Positions 27,949 through 39,357 of a DNA stretch of 64,000 nucleotides are shown in pieces. A program made the translations under genes and the position numbers. Within the stretch, counting starts at the first letter, position 1. Each line of letters begins with the position of its first letter. Under the pieces are notes generated by a model. The model did no database searches. It was given only the letters and a program-made list of their open reading frames with translations, and was not told where the DNA came from. This DNA is from Nymphaea colorata (lineage: Eukaryota; Streptophyta; Magnoliopsida; Nymphaeales; Nymphaeaceae), in assembly GCF_008831285.2 (NCBI RefSeq), contig NC_045142.1, forward strand, positions 6,870,608-6,934,607, written 5' to 3'.

Positions 27949-30182
27949 ATAGAGAAATGCATGTGTTGCCGATTTACTGAATACAAAGGAGTATTTCTAC
28001 CATTATAGAAAAGGAGGTCTTTTAGTCGTTTTGGTAAATAATCATCCCCATCATTCCATTTTTGCCCTTATAACTGGATTGTTTTTTTAATTAGAAAGGA
28101 AATTTTGTCATTTGGCCAAGAAAAACAATGCGCATGTTCTAGCCCCAACATATAACTCTAATGTTTATATAAAGAAGAAGAAAGTTTCAGGACAACCATA
28201 CAACGTGGGGTGTGGTACTACTTTCCTGAAAAGAAAAAGGATCATGATCTTCCATCTTTAAATGTTTAGACTGTTCTTGTTGGAAGTTGAAATTGCCTCA
28301 TTTGTCTTAGTTGCAGCCAAATCCTATTAATGTATGTTTGATTGTATTCGAACTCCATACACATGCAGTGATTATGTCCAATTACCTAGTCATGTCTTTT
28401 GCTTAGTCACAATTAGCACATGGATGGACATTTCCTCCACCATCTTGTGATCGAATTCCCGAAAGGGCACCATTTGATTTGGTTAATATTGAGCAAAAGG
28501 ATACAATTTTAAGTTGATACGCTGACTACATGAAAAGCTTGACTTGGGCATATAAAGCTCTGCTTTTAAAAAAAAACTACCATTAAGAGTTTATGACCGC
28601 ACTTTGCCTGCCACTGCCCTTTACAACTTGACTAGTATTGGCAAATAGGTATAACTTAAATAAACAGTGAAATTCTCTGAATATCTAACAAAGAAAGAGG
28701 AGGGAGAGAGAAAGAGTGTATGCGTGTGTGTGTGTGTGTGAGAATTCAGAATTCCAAATCTTGTGTTCAAAGCTTATATCCCGTTTTCTATGTTGTAAAG
28801 ATGGAATTTTGACACTTGTATTTTTTCTAGAAACATATAACAAGGATACTAATGAAGAAATAACTGTATAGTCAAAATAACATATGAGAAATGGACTTTA
28901 TACTAAAATTAGCAGTTCATAATAAATTAGAGCAACCAAGAATGGACATATATATTATAGCATTTGTCCCTAAAAGTCAAATGCATGTTGTAGCATCGAG
29001 CTGCAAATCATTTTGGGTTCCGAATCACATTGGAATCCTCAAAAACTAGTGTGCATGCTGATATTCATCAAACTCTATCACACCGTGTCAGTCAAGGGAT
29101 TGGTATCTTTGCTATTTGATTAATATATTGATCAATATTGTATAAGGACCAAATGGACCAATATTGGGTGAAATATTGCATCCATGGACAAAGTTCTTAG
29201 GTTATTTCATTCAAATTTCGATTCAGATATCCGTTTCTTAATGTCTATTACTCTACAGAAATTCAAATATAATACTCAATCTTGGATCCAATCTAGATTT
29301 CAGATTTGTTGTCATTCAATCATGTTTCCCTGCAAAAATTTGCTTAGAAAGTCAATATTTCATGAAATAGCTTGATTTAGTGTGTGACTTGGCTTTCAAT
29401 TCAAAAATTAGTTTTCTTCCTATTGTGGAGAAAAGTTATTTCCTCTCAACAGCTATAGACAGAGACAGACATGGGGAGCAGAATGGCACCAAATTAAAAA
29501 GCAATGAGCTTGTACTAGAAGTTGGGAATGACCCTAAGCTTGCTATGCTCCTTGCTAGAAAAGGGACTGTTGGCCATTTTGTTCAAATTGGCTTTGTTTT
29601 GGGCTATGTTTTAGGGGATTAGATCAGATTTTGTCGTTTTTCCGTTCCTCTCTGTCTTCGTCTGCTTTTTTTTTTTGTCTATTTCCTCTTCCCTTGTTTT
29701 CCGTTTTTCTTCAACATCTTCCCCTATTTCTTCTTCTTTGTCATCCTTCTTTCTCTGTTCCTTTTTAGTAATCGTCCCATCTACCATTGGCAGCTATTCT
29801 TCTCATGTCTGGCTTTATTTTTTCAGACTTGGTTATTCTATACTTATTTATGCATCCGGCATTTTCATAGAGCACGCTTCAGAAACCTTTTTTTTGAGGC
29901 AGCCCAGGTCATGGCAATGACTATAGGTTTTGTAATGCCGACCCTCTTACCAGACAATGGGTGACAAATGCAGTAGTGTAAATTTACTTCTCTAATTAGC
30001 AGATAACGTCTGTTAGAAAATTTTTCTTTTTGCTGGAGCTTGGTAAAGGGAAAAAAGTAAAGGAGCTGAATTTGTGTGCAGTCTCTGCTCTGACTCTTTC
30101 CGCAAAGGGTAGGCTTAGCAGCCGATGAATATGACGAAGCAGGCAGGTTATGAGTTGAGTACTGGAGAATATAGGCAGGGCC
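27949..30182 (+). repeat. Module P, copy 6 (leader part)
   Basis: AT-rich leader with a (GT)n run at 28722-28741 and a decayed TATA box at 29454-29461. An 80-codon ORF (29380-29622) spans the leader after the TATA site. Other copies keep parts of the same reading, but it is broken or shifted in many and matches no family I know, so I do not call it a gene. Confidence 0.7.
29454..29461 (+). promoter_or_regulatory. Decayed TATA box, module P copy 6
   Basis: The position of TATAAATA in other copies reads TATAGACA here, so this P copy has probably lost its core promoter while keeping a full palindrome downstream. Confidence 0.4.
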
Positions 30183-31241
30183 CATTTTAATTATTTATGG
30201 CTCCGCATAATTGCCCTTCCATTGGGCCTCTTAGAGAAAACAAGGCAGCCGCAAAGAGGACATGTGAAGAGGGGAGAGTTAGACGATGATGCCAGCACAA
30301 TTTTGCCTATTGGATTTGCTTATTTTCCTTTCTTGTTTGCAGAGGACATTAGGCATTTCGTAATACATCTTGAAGTTGCTCATTTTTCCTTTGTTTTTTT
30401 ACTCTCTTGCATCTTGGCGACTGTTTTAGCGAAAGAAGAAGATGTGTGACAGATTTGTTTTGGATTTTTTATTCAGTGACCTTGCTTAGTTTTTTTATTT
30501 CTCTGAGGGAACCGGATTTTGTGCTTCAAAAAAGGAAAACGAATGAAGATTTGGGAGAGTTTCTAGTGTTCTTTTGAATAATTATTTCTTAACTGCTGGG
30601 ATATCTAGGGCTCGTAATGGATTCGGAACAGAGATGCAAAGGATCTGGTAGAAAGCTGTGGCACAGCTCGGCAATAGTGTTGCCAGGAAATCAGTGTGAG
30701 AGAAGCATCATCCGCTCACCAAGAAGCACCTGGTAATGTCTGGCCATTGCTTCCTGTCAGATCTTTTGCATCTCTGTTCCGAATCCATTAAGTGCCCTTG
30801 ATATCCCAGCACCTAAGAAATGATTACTCAAAAAGAACGCTAAGAACTCTCAGAAATCTTTGTTGGCTTTCCCTCTCTAAAGCTCAAAGGCCATTGAATA
30901 AAAATATCTAAGAGACAAATCTCTCATGCTCCACGTTCCAACAGAAATCTTTCACCGAAAATAGTGATCAAGAAACAAAAGAGTGAAAAAATGGAAGGGT
31001 ATTCGCCTCACCTTATCTTCCTTCCTAATTTCCTGTTTCAGCCAAAAATGTATCACGAAATTCCAAATGTCCCCGACGAACAAGAAAGGAAAACGAGCTA
31101 ATCTGATAGGCGAAATTGTGTTGGCATCGTCACCTTACTCTACCCTTTTCGCATGTCCTCGCTGTGACCGCCTTGTTCTCCCTCTCCGCTGAAATAGGCC
31201 CAACGGAAGGGAAATTACACAAGGCATAAATTATTAAAACG
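30183..31241. repeat. 1.1-kb imperfect palindrome, full copy
   Basis: Same architecture as 2886-3996 with its own substitutions in both arms. The inner part again pairs almost perfectly. The tail 31242-31740 holds the gagct/ctcga-rich sequence, part of it repeated (31400-31560 restates part of the arm and tail), and no gene. Confidence 0.8.
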
Positions 31242-31740
31242 GGTCTCCCTTTCAAGCTTGTTAAAGTCGTCTCAATGTAGTGAAGCTCTTCTTAAACTGT
31301 CAAGCTGGGCTCGATAATATTAACTTATGAGTTCACGTTTCAAAAGGTGGACCGGTATGACTTATGACTTCAGTCAACTCAGGTAAACTTAAGCCTATTC
31401 GAGTTTACCATAAACTCTCCCCTCTTCGCATGTCCTCTCTATGACCACCTTGTTTTCTCTCCACCAAAAGAGGCCCAAAGGAAGGGCAACTACAAAAGGC
31501 ATAAATTATTAAAATGGGTCTCCCTTTCAAGCTCATTAAAGTCATCTCAATGCAGTCCGACTCGAGTTCCATAAACTCATGACTAGACTCACTAAAGTAA
31601 ATGAGTCAAGATGTGAACTTAAGCTTAACTCACAACCTCAAAAACCCGGCTAAAACTCGAGCTAGATTTGAGCTTTGATGAGTAGAATCAAATGAACTAG
31701 AATCGTTGTTCACCTACCCCAAGTGTGTGGAAAGACTTAA

Positions 31741-32060
31741 AAGTAGTGATATGCAAAGAAATTTGAAAACTCAAATTTCTGGTTTTATTTTTGTGGACTT
31801 GGTTATTCTACAACTTATTCTATGCTCCCTTTGCAGCCCCGGTTGGGGAGGGATCTCGCCCACCGTTTGGCCTTGTCATGATTTCACATTATCGGATGGC
31901 TCTAATACTTGGTACTTCAAGTTCTGGAACTACCAACTATCCTTTCATCGTCATGGGTGTCAGCAGCGGCCGGACGAAGTTCATTCTTTCATTATTGATT
32001 GGAAGATGATTGATCTGTTAATTGAATACTAGGGCTTTCGTTCTGTCAATTTCAGAAATC
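31741..32060 (+). other. Upstream region of the unidentified ORF
   Basis: It starts with the ggttttattttt/gacttggttattct words found in the leader of other P copies, then enters higher-GC sequence not seen elsewhere. Two overlapping frames are open (31706-32032 and 31791-32009). A ctgtcaatttcag at 32043-32055 resembles a 3' splice site just ahead of the ATG at 32061. One frame contains LSDGSNTWYFKFWNYQL, which faintly recalls the start of copia Gag proteins, but the match is too short to assert. Confidence 0.35.
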
Positions 32061-32534
32061 ATGGCTACTCACTTCTCTGGCAATGGCGCAGAGATTAAAT
32101 CGGACAGCTTGCAGACACAGTACCTGATGAACCCAAGATATGATGGATTTCCCAAGCCAACGACACAAGTCAAAGTAGTTTTGGTCAATCAGCACGCCAG
32201 AAATTCATTGCCAGCAAACCACCAGCAGTTCATCGGCATCCCGCTTCCACTGGCAACTCAGGCATTCATGGTCAACCAGCTGAGTGAGGTGAATTCGGCC
32301 TTCATGGCTTCCAATCTCAGGCATCATAACCTATGGAGGAACAACATCAGCGAATCGTCGTTTGTCCAGTTGATTGGCGATGCCAGTCCGATGGCCGCTG
32401 CTTCCTCCGTGAATCAGTTTCATATTTTGGTGATGGCGAAAAACTCCGGCCACCAAACGATCGTTGAGATCCCTCCCAAACTGCGGCTACATGAAGCTAA
32501 CACATTCGCTGAATTGCAATTCTTAATGGCATAA
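32061..32534 (+). CDS. Unidentified 157-codon ORF
   Basis: I chose the ATG at 32061 because its context (A at -3, G at +4) fits plant translation starts. The frame is also open upstream to 32022. The protein would be soluble, with no signal peptide, membrane segment or clear low-complexity stretch. It includes YLMNPRYDGFPKP near residue 15 and ends LHEANTFAELQFLMA. Base composition is clearly higher in GC than the flanks. I do not recognise the family. The same last codons and stop, with changes, occur at 39668-39711 in copy C, and a shorter trace is at 1785-1805 in copy A. The rest of the ORF is deleted there, which suggests that this is the only near-complete copy of an ancestral reading frame. 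It may be a captured gene, a transposon gene or a pseudogene. Confidence 0.4.
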   Translation: MATHFSGNGAEIKSDSLQTQYLMNPRYDGFPKPTTQVKVVLVNQHARNSLPANHQQFIGIPLPLATQAFMVNQLSEVNSAFMASNLRHHNLWRNNISESSFVQLIGDASPMAAASSVNQFHILVMAKNSGHQTIVEIPPKLRLHEANTFAELQFLMA

Positions 32535-33241
32535 AGAAAGTCATGCATATGATCAATGCCACAAGGACACAGCTACAAACCTCCCAACAGGCAATTTATG
32601 AGTCATCTGATGGAGCATTCAGCTTGACTTTAGAAAATTTGGCTTGTTGCTGGAGCTTGGGCATGTCCTGATCTTTGAGAAAATGGGAAAAGAGTAAAGG
32701 AACTTAATTAGCGCAGATTCTCTTGTCTGACTCCTTCTGCAAAGGGTATGTAGAGAGGCCGATGAATTTCACAAAGCAGGTTATAAGTTGAGTACTGGAG
32801 AAAATATGCAGGCTCCATTTTAATTATTTATGCCTCCGTGTAGTTGCCCTTGCCTCTCAGAGAAAATAAGTCAACCGCAAAGCCGACACGCGAAGAGGAT
32901 GATGCCAGCACAATTTTGCCCATTGGATTTGCTCATTTTCCTTTCTTGTTTGCAGGGGACATTCAGAATTTCATGATACATCTTTGGCTGAGGTAGAAAA
33001 CTAGAAAAAAATGAAAAGGGGAGACCAATTCCCTTTTGTCTTTTCACTCTTTTGTTTCTTGACTACTGTCTTTGGTGAAAGCACAGGGGGTTGGGCTTCA
33101 CATGAGTCGAGTCAAGCTCGGCTCGACCCATGTTTAGTCAGCTCGAGCTCGACTCAAGCGACTGCCTTTAAGCTCGAGCTCGACTTGAGCGACTGCCTTC
33201 AAGCTCACGCTCGACTCAAGTGGCTCGTTTAAACTCATTTA

Positions 33242-33429
33242 TCCTCGGTAATGTGCATGCTGCGATACGGCTACTGCTTTGACAAGTACTCATTTCCTTT
33301 CACCCTCAAGGCATGTGCCTTCCTTCTCACTGCATCCGAGGGCTCACAGCTCCATGCCCAAATCTTGAAGGCGGGTTTCGATGACGATGTGACTTCATGA
33401 ACAACAGCCTGATTCTCCACCTGCCATGA
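33242..33429 (+). pseudogene. PPR (pentatricopeptide repeat, PLS-type) gene fragment
   Basis: From 33257 the frame reads MLRYGYCFDKYSFPFTLKAC and continues with SEGSQLHAQILKAGFDDDV. This is the typical junction of PPR motifs in plant PLS proteins (…PDxYTFPFVLKAC…G.QLHA.ILK.GFxxDVFV.NSLI…). The frame hits a stop at 33398. A shift of one base restores the expected continuation, FMNNSLILHL (33394-33423), before homology ends. It spans about 1.5 repeats of a protein that normally has ten or more. It is a dead fragment that the surrounding hAT-like element appears to have captured. Confidence 0.8.
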
Positions 33430-33484
33430 GCACCCCATTAAGGCATGGGGAGTGAAGAGAAAAATGAAGGGAAAATGAAAAGAG

Positions 33485-33592
33485 TGATTGATTAATTGAA
33501 AAGTGTGATGATGAAAGTGGGGTGTAATAATGTCGGTAAATGATTGATTGAAAAGTGTGATGATGAAAGTGGGGTGTAATAATGTCGGTAAA
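33485..33592. repeat. Direct tandem repeat, 52-56 bp, two copies
   Basis: Two adjacent copies of tgattgatt…aagtgtgatgatg…aataatgtcggtaaa (33485-33540 and 33541-33592) differ by a four-base indel. It lies inside the hAT-like element. Confidence 0.9.
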
Positions 33593-35511
33593 AGGAAGCA
33601 TGGCTACATGGGTGAAGAGAGGAAAAAAAAGAAGGGAAAATTAAAAAATGCAAAACAAAAAAATGAGATAGGCTGCGTGGGTGAGAGGAAAAAGGAGGGA
33701 AAACTAAAAACTGAAAACAAAAAATGAAATTAAAGTCGAGCGGAGTGGAGTTTAATCGTGTCAAGTTTGACTAACTCGAACTCGGCTCGTTAACATGCTC
33801 GAGTTTATATTTAAGCTCGAGCTTGACTCATATAAAAAACGAGTCGAGCTCGAGTCGAGTTTACTCGAGCGATTTCGAGTCAAGCCCAAGTTGGCTTGAC
33901 TCATTATGCAGCCCTAATAGGCGGGCGTGAGAGATTGTCTTTTGGATTTTTTATACAGTGGCAAATGAAGATTTTCTATTTCTCTCATTGATCGAGTTTT
34001 TTAGCTTTGGACAGGGAAAGCCAATGAACATTTGGGAGAGTTTCTGGTATTCTTTTACCTAAGTATTTCTTAGGTGCTGGGATATCTAGGGCTCGTAATG
34101 GATTCGGAACAGAGAAGCGAAAGATCTGATAGAAAGCTGTGGCATTGCCAAGAAAATATTGTGCAGGAAGCATCACTCACTCACCAAGAAGCACAGGGTA
34201 ATGCCTGGCCATTGCGTAACGCCACTGCTTCCTATCAGATTTTTTGCATCTCTGTTTTGAATTCATTAGGAGCCCTTGATATTCCGGCACCTGAAAAATA
34301 ATCAAAAGAACAATGAAAACTCTCACAAATCTTTGTCAGTTTTCCCTCACTAAAGCTCAAAGGCCATTGAATAAAAAATCTAAAAGACAATATCTCATGC
34401 TCTACGTTCTTTCACCAAAAATAGTCCGCATGAATCAAAAGAGTGAAAAAATAGATGGGAATTCGCCACACCTTTATCTGTTTCCTCATTTCCTGCTTCA
34501 GCCAAAAATGTATCACGAAATTCGAAATGTCCCTGCAAACAAGAGAGGAAAATGAGCAAATCTGAGAAGCAAAATTGTGTTGGCATCATCATCTTACTCC
34601 TGCATATCCCGGAATTGGCTATGAAAATAGATCTCAGATCTAAGACTTGGATAATGGATCCAGATGTAGAAATTAGACTTGGGTATGAAATCCAGATCAA
34701 GAATTTGAAATGGCTTGAACTTGGACCTGGCTCTACCTGGGCTTGGTGTGTTCAGGTTGTATGACATGAACTGGACCTGGCTCAACCCAGGCTAGATTCA
34801 GTATTTAAAACTAGGTTTTGACTTAGGTTGGGTGCAGGTTCTGTGGGCTCACTTGAGTGCAATTTTTAAAAAATATGGGTTTAATGAGAAATTACGGCAG
34901 GCTGAGCCTAAGGTCGAGCCTACCAGATTAATGTGATTGCCTTGAAAAACTAACTTAGGTGCAAGTGATTCATAAGTAAGGTTTTATAGAAAAAATGTGC
35001 ATGGTGGTAGATAGCCAAAGTACCACTATGTGTGATTTTACGCTGAAACATGTTCAGATAAGGAAGCTAGTTTGAACCAAGGTTCTAGAAATTAAAGAAC
35101 ATCATAAAGCAGGGTATACGTAGCCTATGACTTATGTTATGTAGACAAATATGTCTTAAAAAGAATAGGCCATTTTACTCTTGTGTGTAATTTTGGAGTT
35201 CCATATGAGTTTCCTCGATCTAAGTGGGCCTGCTTTTAAGATGGCTCTATAGAAAGTTTTACTGAAAAATTCCCTCCAAATTATTTTAAACATCAAAATT
35301 TCAATTTTAATGAAGCTGTAAATGTCATATATATAACGGCATCTAGTTATCCTTAGAATTTTCATTAGTGGAGCCGAAGGTGCTTGGAAAAATTACTTAC
35401 GTGTAAGGATATGCTGAAATATTTTAAAAAAATTATCCAATTCAGCTAAATTGAGCTTCAGAGCAGTTTAGAGAGTGCAGCAAATGACAGGAATGAACTC
35501 CATGGCTTTTA

Positions 35512-36437
35512 GAACTGAATTGAAATCAACCTGGGACAAACGAATTCAAACCGATCAAAGAAACGGTTGATGTATGAGTGATGAATATAAGCTCAGCTAG
35601 ATTTCAGCTTTGTCTACCGACTTGAGCTAATGCTGGGCGTCGGGCCAGGCCTCCGCCGGCCCGACTCGGTATGGGCCGGGTTTGGGCAGGGAAAATCTTG
35701 GCCCGGGTCGGCCCGGCCCAGCCGTTTAGGCCCGGTAAGATAAAAATATATTTTTTTCAATTTTTTTGTTTTAATAATATTTTTTTATTCTTAATAAATA
35801 CATTTTATATTGAAAATGTTATTTTATAATTAAAAAATATTTTTTTAATTTAAATGGGCCGGGCCCGGAACGAGACCCGGGCAGGGCTGGCCGGCCCGAC
35901 GGTCTGGATCGGGCATGGCCGGCCCGGCCCGATACCCACCCTTAACTTGACCTCAAACTTCTGAAAATATGAGAGAGAAATAGCTCTAGGGGCTTCGAAA
36001 CTGGACTAAACTCAAGACAAGATGAATGAACTCAAACCAAACTTAGATAAGATTAATTTGTGCATAATAAACATAACCTTAAATTGGTTTTTAGCTCACC
36101 CTATCTTGTTGAACTCAAATTCAGCTCAAGGCCCTGAAAATAGTAGAGAGAAAGAACTCGGGATTGAATTGAACTTAAACCGACAAAAATAAACTCAAAC
36201 CTAATTAAAGGAAGATTAATTTATTCATGATAAACAAGATCCTAGCTTGGTTTCAACTCGCTCTATTGAGTTGAACTCAAACTCTTGAAAATAGGAGAGA
36301 GAAAGACATCCAAAACCTTTGGAACGCAAACCGGCATGAATGAACATATACCAAACTAATGAGACACTGACTTGTACATTATAAACAAGATCCTAAATGG
36401 GTTCGGATTGACATTGTCTAGGTGTTCCAAAATTGAC
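35512..36437. repeat. Tandem array, ~165-bp unit, about four copies (interrupted)
   Basis: Units start near 35512, 35996, 36153 and 36310, with the first split by the MITE. There is one more unit than in the copies at 7081, 20088 and 44097. The unit ends agree (aaaattgacagg at 36428 and 7514). Confidence 0.55.
35629..35945. mobile_element. hAT-like MITE with GC-rich inverted ends
   Basis: About 317 bp with GC-rich ends (gctgggcgtcgggcc and the complement of ggtgggtatcgggcc) full of ggcccgg words, around a very AT-rich centre. The flanks cttgagct and cttgacct match 7 of 8, fitting an 8-bp hAT target duplication. The homologous site at about 20200 lacks it. Non-coding. Confidence 0.75.
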
Positions 36438-36916
36438 AGGTGCATGGTTCCTGTGAGTTGAATGAGCTACAGTGAGCACACTACAGGCTTAGAAAACCCT
36501 AGTGAGCATACTCTAGCAACTCCTTAGGTTATGTAAATTTGAGAAATGACCTCATTAATGAAATGTAAGGCAATTCTCAAAAATTTAGTTAAAAACTATA
36601 GTCTCCAAGTCAGAATGATTGAGTGCAGGTGTTAACCGGTTATTTTTCGATTAGACAACGTAGGTGATTCGTTTCTAGGTGTTCAATGCTAATGTGAAAT
36701 TTGCTTGTTTGGTCAAAAAAAGACCCATGAAGGGTAAAATAGTCATTTGGAGTGAATTTTGGGCCTCCACACACGCAATTTGCAGAATAATCTCCATATG
36801 AGCTTTTGATTTCACATGAATTATAAATAAACCACTTGGAAGAGTACGAAAACAGATGGGTACCAACATCAAACATTGATCCCCACGACTCACTGAAGAT
36901 AACCAAAAAAGTTGGT

Positions 36917-37260
36917 CTGAGAAGGAAAAAGCATCCCCATGTTAACCTCCATCAGAATGATGGAGGTTCTTCTTCCGTCGATCACTTGGACTATAAAAAC
37001 AAGAAAAGGTCTAGCACTTCCTCCCACTATCAATCATCCTGCATCGCTCCAGCAATTACTAGATCCCCAGGAGCGATGGATCGATTCATTCAGAAGATCC
37101 TGCTCAAATCTGACCTTATTGGGTCTTTGTCCACTCAATCTTGAATTTCTAGTGATGCCAAGCAGCTTAGAATTCACCTCAGAGACCCAAGTGGTGAACC
37201 TCTCGAACCGTCATCCAAAGGAGCTCTTTCGAGTGCCAGTCTATCATTCTAATCCCTATA
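36917..37260 (+). other. Single-copy segment of unknown origin
   Basis: Module Q homology stops near 36916 and R-like homology starts near 37255. The segment between is not found elsewhere in the window. Two overlapping ORFs (36836-37144 and 36939-37295) cross it. Neither has a motif I recognise. It lies where the other copies have the microsatellite and the first part of R, so it may be a replacement or insertion. Confidence 0.5.
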
Positions 37261-37705
37261 TTGAAATCAGCTCCAATTTGGTTTATGTTTCCTAGACATT
37301 TAAGATAAAGGCGGAGCACCAAAAAATTTGAATCAAACTGGAGATATCTGTTCTATGCACCTTGAGGCTGGTGCTCTTGTCTCTTAGCATTGATCAATTT
37401 AATCTAAATACTAAAAGATGTACAGACTTTCAACCAGTTGCCTTCTCCTTCATATAGATAATATAACCATCCCCATCATTCCATTTTTGCCCTTATAAGT
37501 GGATTTCTTTGTAAATGAGAAGGGCATTTTGGTCATTCAGGATAGACAAACAATTCACATGTTCTAGCTCCAACATATAACTCTTAGCATTGAGTCGAGT
37601 ATGCTGAAATTGAAATTATGTGCGTTAGCCCTTTCATTTCCCTTACCTGTGTTTCGTCATAATTCCAAAATAGAAATTGAACTGAAACCATACAGAAGAA
37701 AGCTT
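37261..37705 (+). repeat. Degraded R end, P start and a left-flank segment
   Basis: 37255-37455 matches the last 200 bp of module R (with the tgcaccttgagg landmark), and 37456-37590 matches the start of module P. The remaining sequence up to 37705 has no match that I see. No gene. Confidence 0.5.
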
Positions 37706-39349
37706 TTGTATATTTCATAAACTTACAAGCTCGTACAAGAAAGTATTGGTCCATTGAGAAAATAGCAAATAATGTGAAATTTTCTACAAAACAAATACAA
37801 ACTATTTTTTAGCTTAATTACTTGTCATTTGTTAATATTCAGTTCCATTTGGAAATATCATTTATCAAAATTGGGTTTTTGGCAAAACCATCTTTCGACT
37901 GTCACCCTAAACACACCTCAAAGAACGTTTTGCCTCTAAAGTACCGCCTTAAAGTGTCATTTAATCATGCCCTTGAGAATTTGTAGCAGCATTCAGATTT
38001 AGGTCTGGTTAAATAGGGTTCAATTTCAACCTTTAAATACTCACTCTAGTGTTTACATAAAGCAGAAGCGAGTTTAAGGTGGAATGGTACTTCTTTGCTG
38101 AAAAGAAAATGGATCATGATCTTCCATTTTTTTAATGTTTAAACTGTTTCTCTTGGAATTTGAAATTCCCTCATTTATCTTGGTTGCAGCCAAATCCTAT
38201 TACTGTATAATTGATTGTTTTTGAACTCCACACACATGCAGCGAGTAGGTCAATTTACCTAGTCATGTCCTTTGATTAGTCACAATTAGCTCGTGGATGG
38301 ACACTTCCTCCACCATCTTGCGCTCGAATTCCCAAAAGGGGTACCATTTAATCTGGTTAATATTGAGCTAAAAGATACAATTTTAAGTTGATACCCGAAC
38401 TACATAAAAAGCTTGACTTGGGCCACATAAAACTCTACTTATTATAAAACAAAAACAGTTATTAAGAGTTCATGACAACACTTTGCCAGCCACTGCCCTT
38501 TATAGCTTTAGTATTGGCAAATAGGTATTACTTAAATAGATACACCATCATTTACCGTTTTAATAAACAGTGAAATTCTCCGAACATCTAACAAAGAAAG
38601 AGGAGGGAGAGAAAGTGTGTGTTAGTGTGTGTGTAAACTCAGAATTTCAAATCTTGTGTTCAAAGCATATATCCTGTGTTCTATGTGCTACAAATTGAAT
38701 TTTGAGACTTGTATATTTTTCTAGAAGCATATAACAAAAATGTTAATGAAGAAAGAACCGTATACTCGAAATAACCTATAAGAAATGGAATTTATACTTA
38801 AATTACCTGTGCATAATAAATTAGAGCAACCAATAATGGATATGTATATTATAGCATTTGTCCCAAAAAGTCAAGTGCATGTTGTAGGCATCGGGTTGCA
38901 AATCATCTTGGGTTCCAAATCACATAGGAATCCCTAAAAACTAATGTGCATGCTGATATTCATCAAACTCTATCACAGCGTGTCAGTCAAGGGATTGGTA
39001 TCTTTGTTATTTCATTTACATATTGGTCAATATCTTATAAGGACCGAACGGACCAATATTGGTAGAAATATTGCATGCATGGACAAAGTTCGTAGGTAAT
39101 TCCATTCAAATTTCGATTTCAGATATCCATTTTTTAATGTCAATTATTCGATAGAAGTTCAAATATAAAAATCGAACTTGGATCTGATTTAGATTCCAGA
39201 TTCATGGTCATTCAATCATGTTTCCCAGCAAAAATATGCTTAGAAAGTCGATATTTCATGAAATAGCTTGATTTAGTGTGTGACCTGACTTTCCGTTAAA
39301 ATTTTAGTTTTCTTCCTATTGTGGAGAAAAGTTCTCTCCTCTCAAAAGC

Positions 39350-39357
39350 TATAAATA
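39350..39357 (+). promoter_or_regulatory. TATA box, module P copy 8
   Basis: TATAAATA followed by gagacatacatggggagggg, about 850 bp upstream of a complete palindrome. Confidence 0.45.

Larger units (their letters stand above)
33091..33917 (+). mobile_element. hAT-like non-autonomous element carrying captured gene DNA
   Basis: The ends are similar inverted repeats: ttgggcttcacatgagtc on the left and the complement of ttagggctgcataatgag on the right. Subterminal gctcgagctcgactc words are abundant at both ends, as in many plant hAT-derived elements. Uninterrupted palindrome copies (for example near 40491) give the empty site cacagggggtgtgagag. A target duplication is only weakly visible (caggggg against taggcgg). 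It encodes no transposase. Inside are a PPR-gene fragment (33242-33429) and a direct repeat (33485-33592). Confidence 0.65.
32816..34608. repeat. Palindrome split by an hAT-like insertion and 3'-truncated
   Basis: The left arm runs 32816-33090, is interrupted by 827 bp of inserted DNA, and resumes at 33918. The inner high-identity part is present (34075-34135 against 34230-34295). The right arm ends near 34608, where it joins module Q directly. Confidence 0.8.
34609..36916 (+). repeat. Module Q, partial diverged copy
   Basis: Homologous to about 6200-7985 of copy 1, with many substitutions. It contains a GC-rich MITE (35629-35945) and an enlarged tandem array (35512-36437). The minus-strand ORF at 36640-36906 reads through degenerate sequence and matches nothing I know. 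Confidence 0.65.

Noticed and set aside
33395-33764. Minus-strand ORFs inside the hAT-like element
   Set aside because: They read a 52-56 bp direct repeat and purine-rich sequence. The real coding trace there is the plus-strand PPR fragment.
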